Made by a program: the position numbers and the translations under genes | NCBI GenBank assembly: GCA_963978905.1 | Contig: OZ022258.1 | Span: forward strand, 43,384,591-43,448,590 | Origin: Trichostrongylus colubriformis | Taxonomy: Eukaryota > Nematoda > Chromadorea > Rhabditida > Trichostrongylidae | Length of the DNA: 64,000 nt | Direction: 5' to 3' | Notes under the pieces: generated by a model | Seen by the model: only the letters and a program-made list of their open reading frames with translations | The model's database searches: none | Told to the model about the DNA's origin: nothing | In this document: piece by piece, positions 43,680 through 56,000 of the stretch | Layout of the letters: every line of letters begins with the position of its first letter | Position numbering within the stretch: the first letter of the stretch is position 1

Positions 43680-43830
43680 AGGGTCAAAATTTGGAATTGG
43701 CTAGAAATGTGTCCCTAAGGGTAGCTTAACCCCCTGAACACGAATATGGCAATCATTTTGTGCGAAATCGCGAATTTCGAGCGCTACGGGCCCTTATGCG
43801 CCCGAAAAAGTCAGATCACTAGAATCCGTG
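43680..43830. repeat. Diverged repeat also present at 15480-15620
   Basis: GAATTGGCT...AATGTGTCCC and CTTAACCCCCTGAACACGAA parallel GAATTGGCTGAAAACATGTC and ATCCCTTGAACATGAAAATC in family H. The motif CGTAGAACACGAATATGACG in the palindrome at 51285 is distantly similar. Confidence 0.4.
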
Positions 43831-43939
43831 AAAATTCGTAAATAGAGTCATTTTGGCATGCTGTCAACGAAAATCATAATCATCTGACATAAACGGACAT
43901 ATCTAAAAATGAAAAAGATAAGGCAAAAGCAATTGCAAT

Positions 43940-44045
43940 CGTCGGCAAGGCCGGGATCCGAACCACCAACCCATGCACATCGCCCCTTTTAGAATGCATC
44001 GTCGCATCCAGTGGACCATACGATCGCTGCGACGTGCACTTTTCG
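43940..44045 (-). repeat. tRNA-like SINE head
   Basis: The minus strand carries an A-box-like TATGGTCCACTGGATGCG and B box GGTTCGGATCCCGG with about tRNA spacing. The acceptor stem is not closed. Confidence 0.4.
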
Positions 44046-44204
44046 GGGAACCGTTATGAACTGCTACACACTTTCAGTACATGGTGGAGATAAGATTTTA
44101 TTTTGTCCATATTTGACTTCGTTTTGGATGTGAAATGGAAGTACACTTTTGGATCTGCACATGATCAAAGTTACAAGGAATATGCATTATAAAGTGGGTT
44201 AAAA

Positions 44205-44355
44205 TCGCCTTTTTGAAAAAATTTTCACTCCCTTTTTGGCATTCGTAGGGCCGCTCGGCAAAAGGAAGTCAGTTATATGTTTCATGTAGGTACCCCCATA
44301 TAATGGAAAAAAACCGTTTTTCAAAAGCGCGTCATGACCTGGAAGACCTCCCTTG
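44205..44355 (-). repeat. Repeat family G, copy 2 (inverted)
   Basis: The complement reads GGTCTTCCAGGTCATGACGC, ATATGGGGGTACCTAC, CATATAACTGACTTCC, GCGGCCCTACGAATGCC, matching 43030-43150. Confidence 0.65.
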
Positions 44356-44750
44356 TAAGACAGAAAAGCAGGACCAGTGTAGCTAGGATTCACTAATCGC
44401 TCGCACCCGTCGCATCTCACTTCAAATGCTGCGCCGCTAATTTTTCCATCTATTGATGCGCTTCCGTCTCTCCCGTAATTGCTTAGCATTTTTGGAAAAC
44501 ACACACCTTGTTAAGCTCAATTTTTCTCTAGTTATGTTTTCCCTGAAGGCCGCCGAAGAGGTAATTCGGTTGTATCATTTATTCCTATCTTGTTTATTGA
44601 CCGGTGGACGTTCACCACGAAAGCTCACGTCAAGCACCACGTTATTTCGATCGATACGGCTTTAATACGATACGATAATTGCCACTATACTATCTATCTT
44701 TGTCACTTGTCACTCTACACTTCAATCACTCCTCGGCAAAGTGGACCAAG

Positions 44751-44992
44751 GTGTGTACCTTAATGTCAGGATTTCGCACGACGACAAGCGGCGTGCGACG
44801 CAGTATGTGCGAGCTATGCGCGCCGCGGTAGTTGGTTCTCAGATTGATTACACGGTAATGCTAGATGCGCTACACGCACTTGGCTTGTAAACGCTTCGGG
44901 ATCGACCAACATGGCACCTTTAGCTAGTCCGCACTGTTTCGCTTGCGACACGCCGCGGTGCGAAATCCTTACATAAGGGTACACACCCAGTG
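44751..44992. mobile_element. MITE family E, copy 3
   Basis: Ends GGTGTGTACCTTAATGTCAG and the complement CTTACATAAGGGTACACACC. Flanks GTGGACCAA and GTGGGACCT are similar, which fits an aged 9-bp target duplication. Confidence 0.85.
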
Positions 44993-45064
44993 GGACCTAG
45001 GAGGCGGGGTCCTTCATCCGAAGGGGTCAGCTCTAAACCGCATGTCGTCCTTGTAGTTCGGGAG

Positions 45065-45175
45065 CGAACGAACAGGATTTCGCCACAAGTAGGCTTCGTT
45101 GACCCCTAGTTTTTATGTGAATGACTTTTTTGGGGATTCCCCAATAACCACATTATCCCTATCAGAGCCTTCATT
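45065..45175 (+). repeat. Dispersed repeat family A, terminal fragment
   Basis: GGATTTCGCCACAAGTAGGC, TTATGTGAATGACTTTTTTG and GGGGATTCCCCAATAACCAC match the right end of copy 1 (2150-2225). Confidence 0.6.
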
Positions 45176-46179
45176 ATGTTCTTCCACTACTGATTTCGAA
45201 AATAAAAATATTTCTGGCCGATACACTGGCTTTCAGGTTCCAGTCGCTTTTCTCAAAGAAATCTGAATGATCGTTCTTCAGTGTAGGGTCTAATGAAGAT
45301 GTTGCTAATCGTTTCATTCACGATAGTGCAGCTTGTAAAAAACCCTGTGTGACTATCACCTACGACTCAGTTCGTGATTGTGTCTATATAAATAGTTGAT
45401 ACACCGGCGGGATACCTTTTTGTGGCCGAATCTACTAGCTGGTTTTTCACAAGGATACAGAGTTTCCGAGTAATTTTTATAGCAGACACCCGCGACTCAA
45501 TCTGTGATTTTTTACTCGTATCATTCATCCACTCATTCATTCCTCATTCATTAATGAGGCTGCTCTGCAGGGGCAAAGTCTAACTTTCAATAACTACTAA
45601 TTGTCATCTTCAAACGTCGCAAGAAGTAATCAGCTGTCAAGTGGGTCTTTAGATTTCTCTCACAATAACGTTGTAATTGCAGCCCATAGATGATTACACG
45701 GTGAGTAACAAAAGGGTCTACTTAGATGAGTATCGGTCATTCAAGTTTAGTCGTTAACTTTTTCTGATGATCTTTTGAAAAATAATTTGAATTATTGTCA
45801 TGTATGGTTGTGGCTAGCAAGTGCATTTTTTCGCATTCGATTCTAGTACGTTCTGGGTTCTGTTCCTCGCCTGGATACACATCCTTATTTTCAGTAAGAG
45901 GGGCTACTTTGCGGCAGCGTTTCGCTGCAGAACGTTCTGCTACACTTTTGGGCCTCCATCCTTGCCTTCCTTTCCCTCACAGCTTCTTAGTTTTATCTCA
46001 GAGATCGAACTTCAGATCAGCACTTGTTCAGACTAATAAAAATCATCATCTATCTGAGTAAAAACACTGACTCTGATTGGCTCGCCCGTCCTAAATCGCG
46101 TTCGATGGCTACCTCAATTCTGATTCAAATAGGATATATGGCGCCTTTCAAGAATCGATCAAAGACGAGTACTTGAAAA
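45176..46179. other. No supported feature
   Basis: AT-rich. Chance ORFs at 45795-46061 in two plus frames lack splice or motif support. Confidence 0.35.
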
Positions 46180-46630
46180 CTTTAATCGTCCACGGAAAAT
46201 GAGTTTCTTGGTCACCCATATATTTATGTTCTGTTTACATAATAAGGGCCTAATGCAAAGTTTCACGCGAAAAAAGCGAAAATTCGATTAAGCTACAGCT
46301 CCCCAGATTCTCGACTGGGTGGACGGGACCTCCGAGTTGAAGCCCCGTCTCGTCGTCCGCTTCGGTTGCGAACGGAAAGTGGGACTGTTTTGTAACTTCT
46401 TGTTCCTACAATGCGTCTCCGGCCGGGTAGGCGGAGCCTCCGAGCAAGTGCCCACCGGTCGGGTGGGCACTTGCTCGAAGGCTCCGCCTACCCGGCCGAG
46501 ACTTTGCCGTGCTGTATTTTAGGCGAATTCACATTTTTTGCGTGAAACTTTGCAGGTGGCTCACATTAGGCAAATACAACATAAATATATGTGTAACAGA
46601 AAACACATTTTTCCGTGGACGATTTCTCTG
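46180..46630. mobile_element. MITE family B, copy 2
   Basis: Left TTTAATCGTCCACGGAAAAT, CACCCATATATTTATGTTCT, CAAAGTTTCACGCGAAAAAA. The right complements are AACATAAATATATGTGTAAC and TTTTTCCGTGGACGATTTCT. The centre contains a strong local hairpin, GAGCAAGTGCCCACCGGTCG...GGTGGGCACTTGCTC, at 46440-46475. Confidence 0.8.
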
Positions 46631-47021
46631 AGTGAAGCAGGTGGATACATCACTGGCCTTTTGATTGGTCCATGCCGAGGGTTTCTGGTCCGCCCCAAAT
46701 TGGCTTGCCCCCACCGGGAAACGAATGCTGGAGCAACGCGCCCAGTCAACCAAGCCCCATTATTGTGGATGTGATGTACTCAGTGCGTGGCTGATCTGGA
46801 AGAGTTAAGCTACCAAACTGGTCATCCACTGATCCCACTCATTGTAAATGCCAGTATCTTGATATAAAAAGTGAAGTAAATTTGATGGAAAACCCATCAC
46901 ACTGGAAACCTCACTGGCACGGGTAGAATTCCGACCCATCCAGTAGGATCAGCAGTACATTTTGAGAAGGAATTTGTCATCGTCGATTGATTTATACTAT
47001 ATTATATTAACAACTAAGTAG

Positions 47022-47029
47022 TGTTTCAG
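47022..47029 (+). promoter_or_regulatory. Probable spliced-leader acceptor (TTTCAG on ATG)
   Basis: GTGTTTCAG lies immediately before the chemoreceptor ATG, with AT-rich sequence upstream. In nematodes this is the usual form of a trans-splice acceptor. An ordinary acceptor of a 5' UTR intron is the alternative. Confidence 0.55.
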
Positions 47030-50000
47030 ATGAGCGTGTCTCCTGAAGACTGTGAAATTATGGTTCAAATAGCCACTTCTCCTTTGCTGATCTCCACACT
47101 GTTTATAGCCGATTTTTGCTGCTTGGTTGCCGTTCCACTGCTGGTCTACTGGACATATAGGATTTGGAAAATGAAACTTATGCACTTCAACACAAGACTT
47201 CTTTTGTGCTTTCATGTACTCTGGATATTGGTTCATGTGATTGGAAGGTAACTATGCCTTATCTAAGTGGTGGTCCATATCTTCCGGTATTTTGAGCTCA
47301 ATTTGAAATTTACGTTTAGAATATCGCCATTATTGAGGGCTGTGTGCCCCAAAGACAAGAAGCGTGGTCACAGGATCCCGGGTTCGACCTGATACGTGCG
47401 AGCGAGCGGCATCGTGCTCATATCTACGGGTGTAGGTTGGGACACATGGATTTTGAGCTAGGCCTGTGACCCTGTGACAGCCTGTAGCCCTTGCCCTGTG
47501 AATTTAATTATTCACACAATTTGTTCATGTAAATCCTATCCTCCTCGCACAATGCTCTACTCGCTTTTCCAAAATATTTTTAGAGGAAACTGTTATAGAG
47601 AACAACGATAAGAGATGTATGTAGTCACCGCGTGACCTGGAGGGTCTACTGACCGTGTGTTCCAACCGTCGCCCCGTACTTGGGTTCAAAGACATTGACG
47701 GTGTCTTGCAATTCATTTTATGGCATTACGACAAGGGGTAACACCCCCTAACGCACGCATCGCGTCGCGCGCCACAAATGGTCACGCAGATATTCTGTGT
47801 CGAGGGAATCCTCCTTAAAACTAATTTTTTTTGTAATCCTTATAATTGCTGAATTCGCCTACCACCGCCGCATGCGAAATTTTACGCGATAAAGTGGGAA
47901 TTTGGCCAAGATACAGCTCCCTGAATTGTCGGCCGGGTGGGCGAGGCCTCCGAGTAAAAGCCCTGCCCCGTAATCCGCCGCGGTTGGGAACGGAGAGTGG
48001 GACTGTTTGCGTAACTTTCCGTTCCACCAATGCGCCTCTGACCGGGGCGGACGACGGAGTGGGCTTCTGCTCGAAGGCCTCGCCCACCCGACCAAGACTT
48101 GTGGTGCTGTATCATAGCCAAATTCCTACTTTTTCGCGTGAAACTGCATGCGGCCCACATTAGGCAAATACAACATAAATATATGGATAACTGCGAGACA
48201 CTTTTTTCCGTGGACGATTCCTTTGAGCACACACACTTTGAAAGGGCTGTGTCAGTCCTTCATCGGACTGCTATAACGAATATCTATTGTTATTGCATGC
48301 GATATTACGTGTACCTACATATTGATTCCTGCATATTTTTTCAGGTCCGTTCTAATCACCACTGACCTTATCATGTATTTGACCCCATTCACTAGTGGGT
48401 GTCAACTTCTGCATACGAGAGCAGGGTGAGTGACTAGTTACACTATTTTAGACTAATCAATTTACAATTTTTTTCGAGGATATTCGAATGGAAACCATTG
48501 GGCAAAGCAGTCTCAACTATACTATAAAGAGTCCCCTTGATACTTCACCTCAAACCCAAATCGAATTTTAACAGATCCCGCTCTCAAGGCGTGTTCACGG
48601 CAACAGCGGTTCCACAATCACAACAACCTCCTCAACTTTACCACTTTTCTCAGCAATGCTCAACAAACAGCGTGAAACTTATGTCGCTCGGCATGTTGTT
48701 TGGAGTATTTTGGTTGGCGAAACGTACATTAGATCTCACAACTTATTTGTTCCTTCTAAATCTTAACTGGCGAAGGTATGGACCGATTTGCACGATAATC
48801 ACCACCGTCAGACTCTCCGTCGCCATCTTCGCCAGTGTGTACTGGCCGCAAGCGATTTTATCATACTCCAGGGGGTCATCATGAACTGTCGATTGGACAT
48901 CCTTACTGTGACTAAAATTCACGATGTTACTTTGTTTTCGGCTGAAATGGTAAACTTTGTGAAGCGGCCAATACTTTTGCCGCACCTTGTCCATCGACGT
49001 TCACTTAGTTAAAGATAGCATGGCGCACAGGACCCTTACATATTTCGCAGTCCTTGTACTACATAGACATATAAATTGTATTCCTGGAATCCCAGCGCTT
49101 TGATAGTCAGGTTTAAAGTACTGCAGTGGAAACTTACCCACACTTGAATTGCTCGGGCAAAGGGGGGCCTGCGTCGTAAGGACGTTTCGTGTCTCGTGAT
49201 CTCTGGTAATCGCAAAGCTAGGACGAGACCTGATGAAAAAACTGTACTACAATCAATTTTCTGTACGTGAACTGTATGTATGCCAATATACATACGTAGT
49301 TCCTCTAGAACTCAAATTTTTCGGGTACACTTTCGAATGATGTCTTGGCTAGTGTGAGCACAATCTAATTAGATATTCATAAGAAAATCAATGTAACTTG
49401 TGATTACTCATATCAACTGTAATGTAATTACTGATGGAACTTGCAATTACTGATGTTCGAGTTCCCTTCTCCAGCTACCGAATACATATTTTAGATGTTT
49501 CTATCTCCGCCTCCCATTCAACATAGCTGTCGTCATATCAAATTGCTCGGCTATTTTTGTGTCAATTGAACGACTTATAGCCACTTTCAGAACGAAAAAT
49601 TACGAGTGCGGATACAAAGGCATTGGATTTTTATTAGTGTTCTTGCAGGTAATGTACCATTTGACTTTAAACGAAGGAAATCGAAATGCCCATATCAAGC
49701 CATGGTCTTATTCCACATTGTATAGAAAGCATGCTTTGCCCTAGTTTTCCAGCTAAAGTAAAATCAGGCGGTCAGTCAGTCTTATTGCCATGGGGCAAGC
49801 AAAGGAATACTGAGAGGGTGACGCAGAATCTGTTTGCCCTTTAAGCCAGAAAGAGGAATATCGTGGCTTTTGACGAGAAAAAAGCGTGGAAAGTGCTAAC
49901 AGATAAGGAAACGCGGAAGTTTTTTTCGACTCGATGGTGTATGGCGCAGCTTGCAGTGAGAAATTGAGTTATCCCATTACAGACTCGCGGTGGTTGGTGA

Positions 50001-53000
50001 GCACCTGTACATCGTGCCCTTACGGTAATAGGTGGTAAGTGCATGCCACTAGGACAGAAAAATTTAGTTCGCACATTGCTCGCCACCACTGCTCGTTTGG
50101 CGCGCGATGCAGTGGTGCGAGCTATGTGCGCCGTATAGTTGAGTCCTGGAGCTATGCCTGGAATATAAGGCGTAGAGCACCGTCATGCTTCAGGACCCAT
50201 ACAGTAGCGAGTAACGCGTATAATTCACACACCCGCCGCCGCAAGTGATTTTCCTCTCCTGAGCATACACCCATTGGGAGGTGCATTGCGCTTGGCCGCC
50301 ATACGTCGCAGATTGACAATCACTACAGACCACCATTTGATCAATATGTATATCGGTGATTTAACGGTCGAAAAACACGTCCGTCACAGAAATGGCGGGA
50401 CATCAGTCTCATTCTTCAAGCTTTTGCCTTTGTCGCTGTTCCAAACTATTGCCCTATCTACCACGCTTTGATTTCTTACAAAGGGCCAGGTTGTCAACCG
50501 TGATAAGTTCAATGCCCAAAATATAGACGAGAGCATGAAACTTCAAGCGAGAGCCGTCATACAATTGCATGCTCTTCTCGCCTGTTACGTTGAATCTATT
50601 TCAGCTTCTAGTGGGTATCTGCCTTATTTATGTGATGTATTCTCAAACAAAAATCAACGATAACCCTGTCTATTACTGCCAAACGACGTCGACTTTGAAT
50701 TATATGTGGACAATTTATCCGTATTGTGCGATGCTAGCTATGCAACTTCTTGCTGTCCTCATTTTCGAGCTAGCCAAGGGCAAGAATAAGGTTAGTTTTT
50801 GTTTATTTCTCATGATTAAAAGCTGTATCACTTAACAAGAACTTCACAAAACAGTTACAAAGAAATGAATCTGCAGCGGAATTCGTTGAGCGGTGCCGAT
50901 CTCTCCAGCCGTTATCAGAATGAAGAGAATCTGTGGTTAGTTATTGTTGTTATTGAATCTTTTAAGGAGGAGTATAACAATTTTTTCGTGTTCTGGATGG
51001 CGAAATATACAGTTACCCTAAAGTCTGATAGATGAGTCCGCCCGCACGCGGTGTCGCGCGCGGCGAAGGCGAACGCAGGCGCAGTCTTCAAAGAACACAG
51101 GATCGCGATGCACCCTTCATTATTAAAAACGAAAGAATTGTAAAAACTATTTATTCAACTTCATTTCTAATATCTAAACATACCACGTATCAAAATCTTC
51201 GTTTAACCCGTGTAACAATGATCAATCTTAAATTATCGCAATCTCCATTTTATCGTCACAAACACTCATAACGTAAAAATTCTCGGCACTATTAACCCAA
51301 AGCTACCCCACCACCTCTTAAACCGATGCGGTCGAAGAGGTGATTTTTGGGAAACCCTCCGATTTAGCTGCAAACTTTACCCAGGGGTGATTCGACCCGT
51401 AGAACACGAATATGACGTTCGTTTAGCGCGAAACTGCTTGGCGCCTGCGCCATAGGCGCCGGCGTCAAAATGGGGTGGATCACCAAATTCGCTCAAAATT
51501 TGTCCTAAGCAGTTTCTCGCCAAACGATTGTCATATTCGTATTCTACGGGTCGAAGTAACCCTTGGGACAAATTTTGAGCGAAATTGGCGATCTACCCCA
51601 TTTTGGCGCCGGCGCCAAGCGGTTTCGCGCTAAACGAATGTCATATTCGCGTTCTACGGGTCGAAATACCCCTGTGTAAAAGTTTGCAGCTAAATCGGAA
51701 GGTTTCCTAAAAATCACCTCTTTGACCGCATCGGTTTAAGAGGTGGTGGGGTAGCTCTGGGTAAATAACCAAATTCTCCCTTATCTCATCTAACAATGAC
51801 TCTTGGATCAAGGCCTGAGGCTGTTGACAATCGTCTCCTCAGAAATTGAATAGAAGTTGTCGCAAACCACTAAAGCAGCTACTTTTCCGTAGTTCATCCT
51901 CGTCCTGATGCGCTTTTGGTATATCTGGCTTTTGTTAGGTCACAACAGGAATAAGGAAAAGTTTTTCTTTGACTGCTATTAGGTTGTAAGGAAAGTTTTG
52001 GCCGGTTTTTGAAATTTCAACTTCGAGAGATCATAACTCGGCTCAGAGTGCATCTTTTCTCACAGAGTGAGCACCATTAGATTCGCCACACTCTTGGCAA
52101 CACTATGCATACCTACACATCTCAATTTGATAAAGGGCTGATAATTTATATTGCGCGAAATGAAAAAAAGTCGACTTCAAATCGCCACCCTTTCTGAACA
52201 CACTGCTACTGAAGGAGCTGGCCAGATGTTTTGGGAAGTGGGGCATAGTTAGCGCTAGATCTGATGAACATGATAGACGAGTAAGGGCCTCACCCTGCAA
52301 CTGCTTCAATTAGTGGAAGAGGATTTGTGAAAAATGCGCTTGCGCATGACTGCCGTGAGGGGTCCCGCGGCACCCATTTTTTTGGATTTTTCCAAATCAA
52401 GGCCACTTGAGGTGGTCAGCTGAGGTTGCTTGTTGAGGGCCAATACTTGTGGATATCCCCTGCAAATATGGACGCTCATCGCCTTCTGCCGTTTTAGTTA
52501 AAGCGATTTGATCAATTGAAAATTCGAGCAGCTCGTCCTCATTTCTGCACTTCTGAAACCGGAGACAATGTGTTCCATCCAGTGATACACCTCCTCCTCT
52601 TGCAGTATTCACATTTGTGGTCACCTTCGCTGGGACTCGGCTAAACAAGAACTCTTGAAGTGAAGTCATCTTAAAAGTGCCATTTTCGCAGCACTTTAAA
52701 ACTTCCCTAATAAATTGAAAACCTTGTGGCATTCCAAATAAAACATATATTCTGAAAGAGCAACTTTTTCTCTATCTAACGAGCACAATATGTCAGCTGA
52801 TTCATATTGACGCGCTCTGATACTTAAATTTATCTTGTGAACGCGAAAAAGCGGCCAGAACTTTCCTTACAACCTAATATTTCATCGTCAAAACCATCGT
52901 TGCATTGAAACCCCCGTTGAACAGCGATTCTCTTCTCATTCGTTCACTTTCCTCTGCCAACTGTGAAGCTTCCGTGTTTACCTTTCGTACGACCTCAACT

Positions 53001-56000
53001 TTACTTGCAAATCTCTGGTTGGCTCTTTGAAGCCTGCGGTCGCTTGCGCCGCGCGCGACACCGCGTGCGGGCGGACTTATCTATCAGACTTCAGGGTAAA
53101 AGTAAAGGAATCCTGAAACAAACCCTCTATAGTGTATTCCTAGAGCCAACAGCGTATGCCCCCAGTGCCCTGGAGGCATTCCTCGCGATAATCAAGTTAA
53201 ATAGTTGATTTACCACCTTGGAACAGTGGTTCATTGAGGGACTTCAAAATGTTTTCGTGTTGTCACATCACAGGCGCCATCACGGGCGTAACCTCCTCCC
53301 CCCTACTCCCTCCCTCACACGAATCCATGCTATACACGCCCACTCGAGCTTCCTTTTCGTCACCTGAGCCAAAAGACAGTGCTGGGCATGGATCAGAACG
53401 GGTGTAGCCTCGTAATAACGCATCGAAGCAAATTGGATGTCATCTGAATATTCATCCAGGCTCTGCCTGCCTCAAGAAGGAGAGTCTGACTATTGCCAGA
53501 TTGTCTTTCATAGCGTGTGTAGCCTTATGTCAAATTTTCGCTATGCGGCGTCGCGCTCGCAGCGCCATCACGACTTGCGGCGGTCGAATGGAATTCCACA
53601 CAGGACGCAAAGGGCTAGTACTATGGAGGTCCTATAGCAAAGTAGCTGTTTATCTCATCATAATCTGGAAACAATAACTTTTGCACACTAAAAAGACAAA
53701 ATAGTAACACAAAAAGTAAAAAACAACAATCCTAATCCAGAAATTGTTGCATCGAACGTGAAACTTCAAAGGGTGTGTCTGCAGTGTACGAAATCACACG
53801 CGAAGAAATCCGCCGCCCGAAAACTCGATATATCGCTACACACCCTCTTTAATAGCCACGGTGTTAGGTGAGCAGCTGCGTCTGCTACATAGTGGACATG
53901 TTATCGCGCCACCACATACTTGACTAGAAATGGTAGCGATACGATAGTATTGCTCAAAAATCACGCAAACTCGAAACTAACTGCTAAAATGAGTGGAAGG
54001 AGAGATATTGTGTCTTCTGCTATTAAATACCAGGACTTGTAATGAAATTGTCTTTTCAGGACGATTAAAGCTTTGAAAGTTTATGTGTACACTAATACGT
54101 CATTCACGGCTACATACCTGATTGTTGTTTCTATTATAATATCCCAGAATCACAAATTTGCGATTCCCACGTATTATGCTTTAGTTGACGGTGAGTTTTC
54201 GAAATCTGAATTCCTCGAGAATAGTACTTCCAAAAAGAAGTTATAAATAATTTCACCGGATCCTTTGTTGGCAATTGCAACTGATAGAGATGCCCTGTGT
54301 GATTACTTGGAAAATCGGTTTGTAGATGATCGAGCGATCAGATGGAAAAGAAATATAACTTCAAAGGAAATTTCCGATTGACCCATATTTTGTGGACTTT
54401 CTTTGGTAATGACCTGTTTACCATGCTCGCACTTCCTTTTCGAGTTTCTTTTTGTCTTCACAGGCAAGCATGCTGTCATTGGCCCACAGAAGTGCCCAGG
54501 GGCTTCTTCTGAAGGTTTCGTGATGGTATCCATAAATGAAAAGGAGTGGCAAAGGGCTGAACCTTGGTTTACTCCGACTGACATAGAGAATTCCATCGGG
54601 GTACCTGCTGGGGTTCGCACTTTGCCTTTTTGAATAGAATAGATTATGCGCACCCACTCAGTAAGCTCATCGAGAACGTTGTCGCCGCAAGGCGTACCAC
54701 ATCACTTCTTGTGGCACTCGATCAAAAGCTTTTTCTAGTCTGATAAGGCAAGATGCGTAGGTTTTTGCTTTTCGCGATGCTTTCCTAGACGAGTACATAC
54801 GGCGTAAATGGTATCTGCACTACCACGTCCGGCTACAAATCCGCACTGGTTGGAAGAAAATTGGCTGACATCACAAAGGCGGCCATCAACAATGAGCTCA
54901 GAAATTTTCATACTGTGTGGTAGCAAGTGAATTGGACGGTGGCTCTTGTATTCTGCGAGACTTCCTTTCTTTCTCCAAATCGGGTTCGTCAAGCTCTTCT
55001 GGCAGTCCCCGGGAATCTTCTTTGCGTTGATCATTTGGTTGAAGAATTTCGTGAGCCATTGAGCAGCGTTCCAATTCCATGACTTCCAGGAATCAGCTGC
55101 TATATCACCAGGTCCTGTCGCTTTTCCTGGCTTCATCTTCTTCAAAGCATCTTCAGTTTTATTTACTGCAATCTCCTGGACGGGGCCAAATGTTGGTGGT
55201 GCATAAAGAATGGGTGGATGGGTGATTTCCTCCGTGGATATTTGCTCGCACTAGACACGTAATCTTTTCAGCACTTACTTGCGATCCATTATGAGATGCC
55301 TTGATCATCATTGATGCCACAAAACTTTTCGATATCTTCGCTTTGGGATGTCGAGCTCTGGCAAGTCGATGAAGTTACCGCTCCCCATCACCAGTTTCAA
55401 GTCTCTCGTTGACAACCTCAAAATGGTCAGTTTCAGCAACGGCCATAGGCTACTTCGCCGCAGTTTTTGCTTCACGATACTTCGACCAGTTTTCGACAGA
55501 CTTGTCATCGAGGTACAAGTGATAGAGCCTCTTCTTTTCACGCACTTTTTCTTTGACGTCGTCTATAAGCAGCCATGCTTGCTTGTCAATTTCACGCCAG
55601 CCTTGCTCAGTAGTACCGAGTTCAGAGCGAGTAGCGAGCGTTGTCAACTCGGTTACTCTTTTCAAATTTCCTCAATAGTGGTTTTGCTGGCAGTCCTATA
55701 CGAGAAATGGCATCAGGTCCTCTATCCTTCAGCCGCCACCATTTGGTTTTTATTGAGCGGCTCACTTCGAAGTGTTTCAGCTTTGGAGGTGCTATTTCAA
55801 GCGTGCAGATCAGCGGTCGATGTTGTGGGGCGACTGTTTCTCAGGGTACTATATTCGGGTCACTGACAAGCCCCTTGTCTCTCTGTCTGACAAGAATGAA
55901 GTCGATCATTGTCCTGGTATTCTCGCTGTAAAATGTTATGAGATGAGAGTCATGCCTCCGTAATTTCGTGTTCATGGTTGTAGGACTGTGCGAGTTTGCA

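Larger units (their letters stand above)
51013..53099. mobile_element. Element I, copy 1, carrying two nested insertions (receptor intron 5)
   Basis: Inverted ends TTACCCTAAAGTCTGATAGA, CGCACGCGGTGTCGCGCGCG and the complements CGCGACACCGCGTGCGGGCG, TATCAGACTTCAGGGTAA. Removing 51285-51770 and 51977-52879 leaves about 0.7 kb collinear (inverted) with 60751-61702: for example CGTTTAACCCGTGTAACAAT, CATCTAACAATGACTCTTGG, AACCATCGTTGCATTGAAAC. No transposase is readable, so the superfamily is undetermined. Confidence 0.8.

Noticed and set aside
48537..48884. 115-codon plus frame and 83-codon minus frame in receptor intron 2
   Set aside because: A hydrophobic segment and a weak donor GTATGG exist, but neither frame fits the receptor family order nor joins flanking exons in phase.
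55348..55866. 172-codon plus-strand frame in the receptor intron
   Set aside because: It is antisense to readable RTE endonuclease sequence, so it is a shadow of the retrotransposon.
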